DNA of 64,000 nucleotides, taken from Chryseobacterium takakiae. Lineage in GTDB: Bacteria > Bacteroidota > Bacteroidia > Flavobacteriales > Weeksellaceae. A program made the translations under genes and the position numbers. The number at the start of each line of letters is the position of its first letter. Position 1 is the first letter of the stretch. This document shows positions 8,776 through 16,606 of this stretch, piece by piece. The stretch lies in NCBI RefSeq assembly GCF_900129385.1, contig NZ_FQVO01000013.1, positions 1-64,000 on the forward strand. Direction: 5' to 3'. A model generated the notes under the pieces. The model had not been told where the DNA came from. It saw only the letters and a program-made list of their open reading frames with translations, and searched no databases.

Positions 8776-8825
8776 CCTTCTGTAACAAAAGTAGCTGTAC
8801 ACCCAATCCCAAACCCGGAAATTTG
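8776..8825 (+). promoter_or_regulatory. Putative activator site plus -7 element before dioxygenase gene
   Basis: CCTTCTGTAACAAAAGTA then GCTGTACA (8776-8801) differs by a single base from the block at 7672. The -7-like GAAATTTG (8818-8825) starts exactly 42 bp after the block start, the same spacing as at the TauE promoter, while the 16 bp between are unrelated. No -33 TTG is present. The ATG is at 8862. Confidence 0.6.
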
Positions 8826-8861
8826 TATCAATAAATAAGTAAAATTTAAAATCATCAAAAA

Positions 8862-10274
8862 ATGAAAATAGAACAGATTTATACAGGATGTCTAGCGCAG
8901 GGAGCATATTATATTGTTTCCAACGGTGAAGCAGCAATGATAGACCCGTTAAGAGAAACACAGCCTTACATCGACAGGCTGGAAAAAGACCAGGTTAAAC
9001 TCAAATATATTTTTGAAACACACTTTCATGCAGATTTTGTAAGTGGCCATCTGGATTTGAGCAGAAAAACAAAGGCACCCATTGTTTACGGACCTACTGC
9101 AAAACCGGAATTTGAGGCCATCATTGCAGAAGATAATCAGGTTTTTAAAGTAGGAAATATTACCATAAAAGTTCTTCATACTCCTGGTCACACCCTTGAA
9201 AGTTCATCTTTTCTTCTGATGGATGAGAATGGAAAAGAAACAGCTTTGTTCAGCGGAGATACTTTATTTTTAGGCGACGTTGGCCGTCCTGATTTAGCTC
9301 AAAAGGCGGCAAATATGACGCAGGAACAACTGGCCGGGCTGTTATATGAAAGCCTGTACAACAAAATTTTACCTTTAGACGATAACATTACTGTTTATCC
9401 AGCTCACGGAGCAGGTTCAGCATGTGGGAAAAATATGCAGAAGGAAACGGTAGATACATTAGGTAATCAAAAGAAAACCAATTATGCGCTGAACCAGAAA
9501 GATAAGGAAAGCTTTATCAAAGCGGTAACAGACGGACTTCTTCCGCCTCCGGCTTACTTCGGAATGAATGTGGCCATGAATAAAGGAGGATACAGCAGTT
9601 TTGATGAAGTCCTGTCAAAAGGTTTACACGCTCTTTCTCCGGATGAATTTGAAGAAATGGCAGAACATTCCGGAGCATTAATGTTGGATGTAAGAAATAA
9701 TGAAGATTTTGCAAATGGATTTGTTCCGCAATCGATCAATATTGGTCTGAATGGCGACTTTGCACCTTGGGTGGGAGCTTTGATAGCAGATGTGAAACAG
9801 CCGATCCTTCTTATTGCCGGCCAAAATGAAGAAGAGGAAACCGTTACCAGACTGAGCAGGGTAGGATTCGACAACGTTCTCGGATTTCTGAAAGGCGGCT
9901 TTGAAGCCTGGAAAAACAGCGGAAAAGAATCAGACTCCGTTAACAGGATTTCAGCACAGCAATTTGAAAAAGAAATCAAAGGAAAAGAAGCAAAAATTAT
10001 TGATGTGAGAAAAGAAAGCGAATACAATTCAGAACATATCGATCAGGCATTCAATAAACCTTTGGCATACATCAACGAATGGATCAGTTCAGTGGATCCT
10101 GCGGAACATTTTTATCTGCATTGTGCGGGAGGATACCGAAGCATGATGGCCGCAAGTATTCTTCAGGCGAGAGGTTACAGAAATTTCTCCGAAATCGAAG
10201 GTGGATTTAATGCGATTGCAAAGACAGACGTTCCGAAAAGTGATTTTGTTTGTCAGAGTAAAGTTTTAAAATAA
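8862..10274 (+). CDS. Persulfide dioxygenase-like MBL protein fused to two rhodanese domains
   Basis: A protein of 470 residues. The metallo-beta-lactamase domain (about 1-235) has THFHADF, giving His54, then HTPGH with His106/His110 and SGDTLF with Asp133. His54 and His110 have the same 56-residue spacing as the first two iron ligands of human ETHE1, so it should be a mono-iron persulfide dioxygenase that turns glutathione-type persulfide into sulfite. The last His of the usual HxHxDH is Phe59. Rhodanese domain 1 (about 265-355) has no Cys at its active-site loop; domain 2 (about 365-465) has HCAGGYRS with Cys421. It shares its upstream motif with the TauE gene and precedes YeeE genes. Cytoplasmic; sulfide detoxification role inferred. 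Confidence 0.88.
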   Translation: MKIEQIYTGCLAQGAYYIVSNGEAAMIDPLRETQPYIDRLEKDQVKLKYIFETHFHADFVSGHLDLSRKTKAPIVYGPTAKPEFEAIIAEDNQVFKVGNITIKVLHTPGHTLESSSFLLMDENGKETALFSGDTLFLGDVGRPDLAQKAANMTQEQLAGLLYESLYNKILPLDDNITVYPAHGAGSACGKNMQKETVDTLGNQKKTNYALNQKDKESFIKAVTDGLLPPPAYFGMNVAMNKGGYSSFDEVLSKGLHALSPDEFEEMAEHSGALMLDVRNNEDFANGFVPQSINIGLNGDFAPWVGALIADVKQPILLIAGQNEEEETVTRLSRVGFDNVLGFLKGGFEAWKNSGKESDSVNRISAQQFEKEIKGKEAKIIDVRKESEYNSEHIDQAFNKPLAYINEWISSVDPAEHFYLHCAGGYRSMMAASILQARGYRNFSEIEGGFNAIAKTDVPKSDFVCQSKVLK

Positions 10275-10278
10275 TCTG

Positions 10279-10416
10279 AACCGCAAAAGAAACAAAATAT
10301 TTATCTTTTATTAATAAACGAAGAGTAGCAAGGTAACGCTTAAAAAAAATCATTTGCTTTGGGTAGTTTTTGGTTTATGTAAAAATCAATACCGGTATTT
10401 TGTTTCTTTTGCGGTT
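10279..10416. repeat. Element with 21-bp perfect terminal inverted repeats
   Basis: AACCGCAAAAGAAACAAAAT plus one A (10279-10299) is matched exactly in reverse at 10396-10416, with 96 bp between and weaker pairing inside. It fills most of the spacer between the dioxygenase gene and the first YeeE gene. It resembles a MITE or a large palindromic intergenic unit, with no coding content. Confidence 0.65.
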
Positions 10417-10462
10417 TAAATTAATAATTAATCCGAATATAAAAAGTTTAATACAATTATCA

Positions 10463-11029
10463 ATGTTAGAAATAATCAAACAACCCTGGCCATGGTATGT
10501 TGCGGGGCCGTTAATAGGACTTACCGTTCCGTCTTTGCTTATTTTAGGAAATAAATCTTTCGGGATCAGTTCATCACTGAGACATGTCTGTGCAGCATGT
10601 ATTCCTTCAGACATCAAGTTTTTCAAATACGACTGGAAAAAAGAGATTTGGAATTTATTTTTCGTTTTCGGAATTCTATTGGGCGGAATCATTGCTTCTC
10701 AGTTTTTGATAAATCCGGGAGAGATTTCCGTTAATCCATCTCTTAAATCCGAATTAGCAACCTACGGAATTACAGACTACAGCAATATGGTTCCTGTACA
10801 GTTCATGAATTTTGCCAGTCTTTTTACTTTAAAAGGTTTCATTATTATGGTTGTCGGCGGGTTTCTGGTCGGTTTCGGGACGCGTTATGCGGGCGGATGT
10901 ACCAGCGGCCACTCTATTATGGGATTGTCTAATTTGCAGTGGCCATCCCTTATTGCAACAATATGTTTTATGGCCGGAGGTTTTTTAATGGCGAATGTAA
11001 TGCTGCCAGTCATCCTTTCACTTAATTAA
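10463..11029 (+). CDS. YeeE/YedE family transporter, first half-size protein
   Basis: A membrane protein of 188 residues with about four or five helices. The conserved motif RYAGGCTSGHSIMG (around residues 140-152) contains the Cys typical of YeeE/TsuA thiosulfate transporters. The start ATG at 10463 (MLEIIKQPWPW) is preferred over a TTG at 10370, which would add a non-conserved segment overlapping the inverted-repeat element. The gene is followed 7 bp later by a second half-size relative, so the two probably work together as one transporter for thiosulfate or another reduced sulfur compound. The substrate is inferred from the family and from the persulfide dioxygenase next door. Confidence 0.85.
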   Translation: MLEIIKQPWPWYVAGPLIGLTVPSLLILGNKSFGISSSLRHVCAACIPSDIKFFKYDWKKEIWNLFFVFGILLGGIIASQFLINPGEISVNPSLKSELATYGITDYSNMVPVQFMNFASLFTLKGFIIMVVGGFLVGFGTRYAGGCTSGHSIMGLSNLQWPSLIATICFMAGGFLMANVMLPVILSLN

Positions 11030-11036
11030 ATAAAAA

Positions 11037-11519
11037 ATGAAAAAAGAACAAGATATACGGCATCAGGACAGTATCTGTACCAACGAAAGTTACCTTAAAC
11101 ACCAGTGGTATCACCATTTAAAATATCTCTTAGTGGGAATTCTCTTTGGTATTGTCTTTGTGAAGGCGGAAGTTATCAGCTGGTTCAGGATTCAGGAAAT
11201 GTTTCGTTTGCAATCTTTTCACATGTATGGAATTATAGGAAGTGCTGTTGTAACTGCAATGATTTCAGTGTTTATTATTAAAAAATTAAATATCAAAACT
11301 ATTTATGGCGAAAGAATTTCCATTGCTCCAAAGAAATTCAATAAAGGCCAAATTTATGGCGGATTAATCTTTGGATTTGGATGGGCAATAACGGGAGCAT
11401 GTCCCGGACCGCTTTTCGCTCAGATCGGAACCGGAGCTTTGGCGATTGCTGTTACTTTAATCAGTGCCATTTTCGGAACCTGGGTGTATGGATATTTCAG
11501 GGAAAAGTTACCTCATTAA
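11037..11519 (+). CDS. YeeE/YedE family transporter, second half-size protein (DUF6691-like)
   Basis: A membrane protein of 160 residues with four helices. GFGWAITGACPGPLFAQIG near residues 115-133 carries the conserved Cys motif of the family, matching GGCTSGH of the preceding protein. Spacing of 7 bp after the first gene indicates co-translation. In TsuA-type proteins two such repeats form the pore, so this pair looks like a naturally split transporter. It ends the sulfur locus; a strong terminator lies 20 bp downstream. Confidence 0.83.
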   Translation: MKKEQDIRHQDSICTNESYLKHQWYHHLKYLLVGILFGIVFVKAEVISWFRIQEMFRLQSFHMYGIIGSAVVTAMISVFIIKKLNIKTIYGERISIAPKKFNKGQIYGGLIFGFGWAITGACPGPLFAQIGTGALAIAVTLISAIFGTWVYGYFREKLPH

Positions 11520-11538
11520 TTTTTCATAAAATCATTCG

Positions 11539-11566
11539 AACGGTAGGAAATCTACCGTTTTTTATT
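11539..11566 (+). terminator. Terminator of the sulfur locus
   Basis: Perfect 8-bp stem AACGGTAG/CTACCGTT with a 5-nt loop and a following T run. Confidence 0.85.
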
Positions 11567-11614
11567 CATTCAATTACGAAAAATTCTTTAATTTGGAGCC
11601 AAATAAATCTAAGC

Positions 11615-12610
11615 ATGCAAAGTAGAAGAAAGTTTCTGAAAAAGTCGGCAATCGCTTCGCTGGCTTTAGCGGCAAGTCCACTGGATGTGCTGGCTAAAGA
11701 CCTTCCTGAAAACAACAATACCATCATCAACAAACCCATCGTTCTTTCCACCTGGAATTTTGGTCTGAAAGCCAATGAAGAAGCCTGGAAAATTTTAGGT
11801 AATGGCGGTAGAGCTCTGGATGCTGTAGAAAAAGGAGTTCGGCTTGTGGAGGATGATCCGAATGAAAGAAGTGTCGGTTACGGAGGCCGACCAGACAGAG
11901 ACGGAAGGGTAACTCTGGATGCCTGCATCATGGATGAAAATTATAATATCGGCTCAGTGGCTTGTCTTGAAAATATTAAAAATCCGATCTCTGTCGCAAG
12001 AGCAGTCATGGAAAAAACACCTCATGTAATGCTGGTAGGAGACGGAGCATTGCAGTTTGCCGTTTCACAAGGGTTTAAAAAAGAAAATATTCTTACCCCC
12101 GAATCAGAAAAAGAATGGAAAGAATGGCTGAAGGACAGTAAATACCAACCGGTTGTTAACATAGAAAATCACGATACCATCGGAATGATTGCGATGGACG
12201 TTAACGGAAATCTCTCCGGAGCTTGTACTACCAGCGGAATGGCTTTTAAAATGCACGGAAGAGTAGGCGATTCTCCGATTATCGGAGCCGGTTTATTTGT
12301 GGATAATGAAGTTGGAGCAGCAACAGCAACTGGTCATGGTGAAGAGGTAATCCGAACAGTGGGAACACATCTGGTTGTAGAGTTGATGAGACAGGGCAGG
12401 ACTCCGCAGCAGGCCTGTAAAGAAGCCGTGGAAAGAATTGTACAGATTACCAAAAGAAGAAATAAAAATCTGAAGGATATTCAGGTAGGTTTTATTGCCA
12501 TTAATAAAAAAGGAGAATACGGCTCATACTGCATTCAGGATGGGTTTAATTTTGCTGTTTACGACCAGAAAGGAAACCGCCTGGAAAAGCCGGGTTTTGC
12601 ATTAAAATAA
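11615..12610 (+). CDS. N4-(beta-N-acetylglucosaminyl)-L-asparaginase (glycosylasparaginase)
   Basis: An exported Ntn-hydrolase of 331 residues that cleaves the GlcNAc-Asn bond left after N-glycoprotein breakdown. The N-terminus has SRRKFLKK followed by an Ala-rich hydrophobic stretch, a possible Tat signal. Asp187-Thr188 in NHDTIGM is the autocleavage site, and Thr188 becomes the nucleophile of the beta chain; this matches the well-studied enzyme of Elizabethkingia (Flavobacterium) meningoseptica. GVGYGG-type and ATATGHGE motifs are also conserved. The ATG at 11615 is chosen because upstream in-frame codons run back through the YeeE gene and its terminator. Confidence 0.92.
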   Translation: MQSRRKFLKKSAIASLALAASPLDVLAKDLPENNNTIINKPIVLSTWNFGLKANEEAWKILGNGGRALDAVEKGVRLVEDDPNERSVGYGGRPDRDGRVTLDACIMDENYNIGSVACLENIKNPISVARAVMEKTPHVMLVGDGALQFAVSQGFKKENILTPESEKEWKEWLKDSKYQPVVNIENHDTIGMIAMDVNGNLSGACTTSGMAFKMHGRVGDSPIIGAGLFVDNEVGAATATGHGEEVIRTVGTHLVVELMRQGRTPQQACKEAVERIVQITKRRNKNLKDIQVGFIAINKKGEYGSYCIQDGFNFAVYDQKGNRLEKPGFALK

Positions 12611-12647
12611 ATTTTTTGTAATCAAACAATTAGAAAAGATTAATAGT

Positions 12648-12669
12648 AACGGGATTTAACCCGTTTTTT
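12648..12669 (+). terminator. Terminator after glycosylasparaginase
   Basis: Stem AACGGG/CCCGTT with a 6-nt loop followed by a T run. Confidence 0.75.
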
Positions 12670-12713
12670 CGAAATAAAAATCATTGGCTTTAGTCCAACC
12701 TTAAATTACAACG

Positions 12714-13376
12714 ATGTCAAAAATAGAAATAGCGTGCTTCAATCCTGAATCAGCAGTAATCGCTTTTGAAAACGGAGCCGACCGAATAGAACTGTGCGAC
12801 GGATTAAGCGAAGGCGGAACCACACCCGACTTTGAAACTACAAAACAGCTTCGTGAAGAAATTGATATTCCGATATTTGTGATGATTCGTCCTCGCGGCG
12901 GGAATTTTACTTATACAGATGAAGAATTTGAGCAGATGAAATCAGATTTAATTCAGTTAAAATCCTTAAACGTAGACGGTTTCGTATTCGGAATTTTAGA
13001 TAAAAATGATGAGGTGAATATTGAACAGAATAAAAATCTTGTTGAACTTGCAAGTCCTTATCCCTGCACTTTTCATCGTGCCTTTGATCGTGCAAAAGAT
13101 TTGGAAAAGTCTTTAGAAAAAGTAATTGATTGTGGTTTTAAAACAATTCTTACTTCCGGCCAAAGACCCAATGTGTCAGAGGGTAAAGAAAATCTTAAAA
13201 AGCTGGTGGAATTATCCAATGGCAGAATCGAAATTCTTGTCGGCGGCGGATTGCGTTCAACGAATATCGAAGAAATCCGGGACTTTACCAAAGCAGGATA
13301 TTTTCATTCTTCGGCGATTACAAATGGTGGTGCTTTTGCAGATGCTGAAGAGATTGTTGCTTTAAAGAATAAATAA
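12714..13376 (+). CDS. cutC: CutC family protein
   Basis: A TIM-barrel protein of 220 residues with the family landmarks GADRIELCDGLSEGG-T-P near residues 20-37, IFVMIRPRGG near 53-62, CTFHRAFDRA near 119-128, and LTSGQ near 145. CutC was first linked to copper homeostasis in Escherichia coli, but that role is disputed and its reaction is uncertain. Cytoplasmic, monocistronic here with flanking terminator and repeat. The family call is secure; the function is not. Confidence 0.9.
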   Translation: MSKIEIACFNPESAVIAFENGADRIELCDGLSEGGTTPDFETTKQLREEIDIPIFVMIRPRGGNFTYTDEEFEQMKSDLIQLKSLNVDGFVFGILDKNDEVNIEQNKNLVELASPYPCTFHRAFDRAKDLEKSLEKVIDCGFKTILTSGQRPNVSEGKENLKKLVELSNGRIEILVGGGLRSTNIEEIRDFTKAGYFHSSAITNGGAFADAEEIVALKNK

Positions 13377-13403
13377 GTTTTTCAACTAAAAAATATACAT
13401 CAA

Positions 13404-13487
13404 GTTTGTCATTCTGACGAAGGAAGAATCTCAACACAACATATTTAGATTCTTCACTACATTTTCATTTCGTTCAGAATGACAAAC
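13404..13487. repeat. Inverted pair of dispersed GTCATTCTGA repeats
   Basis: GTTTGTCATTCTGA...GGAAGAATCT is followed by AGATTCTTC...TTCAGAATGACAAAC, so the two copies face each other and could form a long hairpin between cutC and the mannosidase gene. Confidence 0.65.
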
Positions 13488-13518
13488 CGTAAAAGATACA
13501 TCTTAAATAAGTTTATTG

Positions 13519-16014
13519 ATGAGAAAATCCATACTTTTTTCTTTCCTTTTCATACAAATTTTAATCAACGCTCAGTTTTCAGAGCGCAATTTATCCTCGC
13601 AAAAATGGAGCTTTAAAAATGCTAAAGAAAATAACTGGCTCACAGCCTCCGTGCCGGGAACGGTACATTTGGATTTGATGAAAAATAACATCATTCCGGA
13701 TCCGTATAAAGATGAAAACGAAAAAAAAGTGCAGTGGATAGAAAATGAAAATTGGGATTATCAGACCCAATTTACCGTTTCGGCAAAAGAACTGGAAAAT
13801 CAGAATATTGATCTGGTTTTTGAAGGACTGGATACTTTTTCTGATATTTACTTAAACGGAAAATTGATTCAGACGACAGATAATATGTTCAGAAAATGGA
13901 CAATTCCTGTAAAGAATTATTTAAAAAAAGGAGAAAATATTTTACAGGTTAAATTCAGATCTGCAGTGAAAACAGGAAATGAACTGGCTGCAACAGTACC
14001 ATTTACTATGCCTGAATCTCCCAGAAGCTTCGTGAGAAAAGCGCAATACCAGTTTGGATGGGATTGGGGACCAAGACTTGTGACTGCCGGAATCTGGAAA
14101 AATGTAAAGCTGGAATTCTGGAATCATGCAAAAATTAACAATATTAAGTATGAGACGCTTTCTTTAGGAGAAAAGCAGGCTGTTTTAGTATTCAAAGCAG
14201 AGATTTTCTCTGAAAATAATGAACAGAATAAAACCATTGTCTTTTTAAATGAAAAATCAGTTGCCGTACTTTTGAAAAAAGGAATAAATTTTATCGAAAT
14301 TCCCTATAAGATTTTTAATCCGGAACTTTGGCAGCCAAACGGAAGGGGAAAGCAGAAATTGTACGATTTTGAAGTTTCTCTTAAAAGAGGAATTGATATT
14401 TTAGATAAAAAAGCTGAACGTATCGGTTTAAGAACCATAGAATTAGTTCAGGAAAAGGATGAAAATGGAAAATCTTTTTATTTCAAAGTGAATGGAGAAC
14501 CCATATATGCCAAAGGAACCAACTGGATTCCCGGCGACAGCTTTTCACCAAGAATGACCAAGGAAAAATATCAGAAACTTATCAAAGACTGTAAAGATGC
14601 TAATATGAACATGATACGGGTCTGGGGCGGCGGAATTTATGAAAATGATGAATTCTACAAAGCCTGCGATGAAAACGGAATTTTGGTCTGGCAGGATTTT
14701 ATGTTTGCAGGAAGCTTTTATCCCGCCGATGAAAAATTTCAGAAAAATGTGGAACTGGAAGTGAAAGATCAGGTAGAAAGGATTCAAAACCATCCTTCTC
14801 TGGCTTTATGGTGCGGAAACAACGAAATTGATGAAGCAATTGTCAACTGGGGATATCAGAAGCAGTTTAAATATTCCAAAGAAGATTCTCTTCAGGTTTG
14901 GAGAGATTACAAGAAAATTTTCCACGAAATAATTCCCAACGCTATTCAAAAATATGCGTCACGGGATAAGCAGATGTATTGGCCAAGCTCACCTTCAATT
15001 GGTTGGGGACATAAAGAAAGTTTAACCGAAGGAGATTCCCATTACTGGGGTGTCTGGTGGGGCGAACAGCCGTTTGAAATATACAATGAAAAAGTTCCGA
15101 GGTTTGCTTCGGAATACGGATTTCAGGGAATGCCGACCCTGGAAACCACAAAATCCATGTTCTCAGGAAAACCGGAGTTAGACTTACAAAATGGAATTAT
15201 CAAAGCCCACGAAAAACATTCCAGAGGCTGGGAGATTATCGAAAGTTATATGAAGCGTGACTATAACGTTCCGAATGATTTTGTGAAATACAATTACATT
15301 TCCCAACTGCTTCAGGCACGCGGAATGCAGATTGCCATTGAAGCCCACCGTCGCGCAAAACCATACAATATGGGAACATTGTACTGGCAGCTGAACGATT
15401 GCTGGCCGGTGGTTTCCTGGTCATCAATTGACTATCTGGGAAACTGGAAAGCACTGCATTACCAAGTGAAAAGAAGTTTTGAAAACCAAGTGATTTTACC
15501 GCAGGAAAAAGATGAAATTTTAGACTTTTACGTTATTAATGACGGATTGAAGACGTTTGAAAATGTATCCTTAGAATTTGATATTTTAAAATTCAATGGT
15601 GAAAAAAAAGGTTCAGGAGGAATGGCAGAGGTCAGAACGTTAGAATCAAACGGAGTGCTAAATTTTGATTCTTTTTCGCTGGAAGAAATCATAGGAGATG
15701 CAGAAAGAAATGAAATTTTTTTGCATGTAATAGTAAGAGATGAAAAAGATGAGAAAGTAATTGCAGAAACCAACTATTTCTTTGCAAAACCAAAAGATTT
15801 GAAACTACCAAAACCCAATATTCAGATTAAAAAAATCTCTGCAACGGAAATTGAAATTTTCACCGATGTTCTGGCGAAAGATGTCTATTTAATTGGCGAT
15901 GCCCATTTCAGCGACAATTTTTTTGATCTGCTTCCAAAAACTTCAAAAAGGATTATCCTTTCAAAACCAATTGAAAACATTAAGGTCATGAGCCTCTGGG
16001 ATACCATGAATTAG
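13519..16014 (+). CDS. Beta-mannosidase, GH2
   Basis: A secreted protein of 831 residues that would hydrolyse terminal beta-mannose, for example the Man-beta-1,4-GlcNAc of N-glycan cores. There is a short signal peptide (1-19). A sugar-binding N-terminal domain, an Ig-like domain and a TIM barrel follow in GH2 order. WGWDWGPRLVTAGIW near residue 178 is typical of mannosidases. Glu436 in CGNNEID is the acid/base and Glu532 in SEYGFQG the nucleophile. The start ATG at 13519 is used; an in-frame TTG one codon upstream is the only extension. It is followed by a convergent small gene. Confidence 0.92.
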   Translation: MRKSILFSFLFIQILINAQFSERNLSSQKWSFKNAKENNWLTASVPGTVHLDLMKNNIIPDPYKDENEKKVQWIENENWDYQTQFTVSAKELENQNIDLVFEGLDTFSDIYLNGKLIQTTDNMFRKWTIPVKNYLKKGENILQVKFRSAVKTGNELAATVPFTMPESPRSFVRKAQYQFGWDWGPRLVTAGIWKNVKLEFWNHAKINNIKYETLSLGEKQAVLVFKAEIFSENNEQNKTIVFLNEKSVAVLLKKGINFIEIPYKIFNPELWQPNGRGKQKLYDFEVSLKRGIDILDKKAERIGLRTIELVQEKDENGKSFYFKVNGEPIYAKGTNWIPGDSFSPRMTKEKYQKLIKDCKDANMNMIRVWGGGIYENDEFYKACDENGILVWQDFMFAGSFYPADEKFQKNVELEVKDQVERIQNHPSLALWCGNNEIDEAIVNWGYQKQFKYSKEDSLQVWRDYKKIFHEIIPNAIQKYASRDKQMYWPSSPSIGWGHKESLTEGDSHYWGVWWGEQPFEIYNEKVPRFASEYGFQGMPTLETTKSMFSGKPELDLQNGIIKAHEKHSRGWEIIESYMKRDYNVPNDFVKYNYISQLLQARGMQIAIEAHRRAKPYNMGTLYWQLNDCWPVVSWSSIDYLGNWKALHYQVKRSFENQVILPQEKDEILDFYVINDGLKTFENVSLEFDILKFNGEKKGSGGMAEVRTLESNGVLNFDSFSLEEIIGDAERNEIFLHVIVRDEKDEKVIAETNYFFAKPKDLKLPKPNIQIKKISATEIEIFTDVLAKDVYLIGDAHFSDNFFDLLPKTSKRIILSKPIENIKVMSLWDTMN

Positions 16015-16029
16015 TGGACATATTATTAT

Positions 16030-16500
16030 TTAATTTAATTCGAAATCATATAAAATAATAGAATCAATATGATCTTTCCACTGTTCTATGTGAGCAGTGT
16101 TGCTTACAGCGGGCATGATAGAAGTGGATTGGTATGAAGAATTATCTTTTAATCTGATTTTAGCCTTAAAAAGTAATTTTTTTCCTGTTTTTTGAACAAC
16201 CATTAAAACATAGGTGGTTGAGGTCATCATGAAGCCCTCTGCAAAAATAAGATCAATACTGTTATCTTTAATTTCATCTTTTTTGAAATTTTCTAATACA
16301 TCGAAAAGATCAATTTGTTCGTTAACATTTTCTTCTTTTACAATCTCAAAGCTGGTAATCTTGTTATTTTTTATTTCGGGTTTTAGCAGAATTTTTTTGC
16401 CAATGGGAATTGTAATTTCTCCTTTATTTAAAGAAATTTTTTCCTGAGCAGAAATTAAAATGATTAGAAATAAAGCTAGAATTGATAAGAATTTTTTCAT
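16030..16500 (-). CDS. Secreted hypothetical protein
   Basis: A protein of 156 residues with a clear signal peptide (MKKFLSILALF..., cleavage probably after SAQ, residue 19). The rest is Lys-rich and beta-predicted with an acidic middle. No catalytic motif or known family was recognised. It is convergent with the beta-mannosidase (15 bp apart) and divergent from priA. Its short, AT-rich coding sequence looks native. The ORF with a signal peptide is convincing as a gene, but nothing more can be said of its function. Confidence 0.65.
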   Translation of the reverse strand: MKKFLSILALFLIILISAQEKISLNKGEITIPIGKKILLKPEIKNNKITSFEIVKEENVNEQIDLFDVLENFKKDEIKDNSIDLIFAEGFMMTSTTYVLMVVQKTGKKLLFKAKIRLKDNSSYQSTSIMPAVSNTAHIEQWKDHIDSIILYDFELN

Positions 16501-16606
16501 GATTATTTATTAAATTGAAATATTAATCTGATATAACAACGATAAAAATATAAAAAATTGCAGTTCCCGAAAGAATCAATTAATTTTACGTTTTAAATAT
16601 TTTCCT

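Noticed and set aside
8670..8961. Minus-strand frames of 62 and 71 codons before the dioxygenase gene
   Set aside because: They cover dispersed repeat and promoter sequence; similarity to the frame at 7489 reflects the shared repeats and regulatory block.
9554..10027. 157-codon frame on the minus strand inside the dioxygenase-rhodanese gene
   Set aside because: Antisense to conserved rhodanese domains; Ser/Pro-rich translation without motifs.
10370..10462. Longer start of the first YeeE protein at a TTG
   Set aside because: The extension lies in the 21-bp inverted-repeat element and adds residues not seen in the family.
11381..11614. N-terminal extension of the glycosylasparaginase frame
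   Set aside because: It would run through the end of the YeeE gene and through a terminator; the ATG at 11615 starts a normal export signal.
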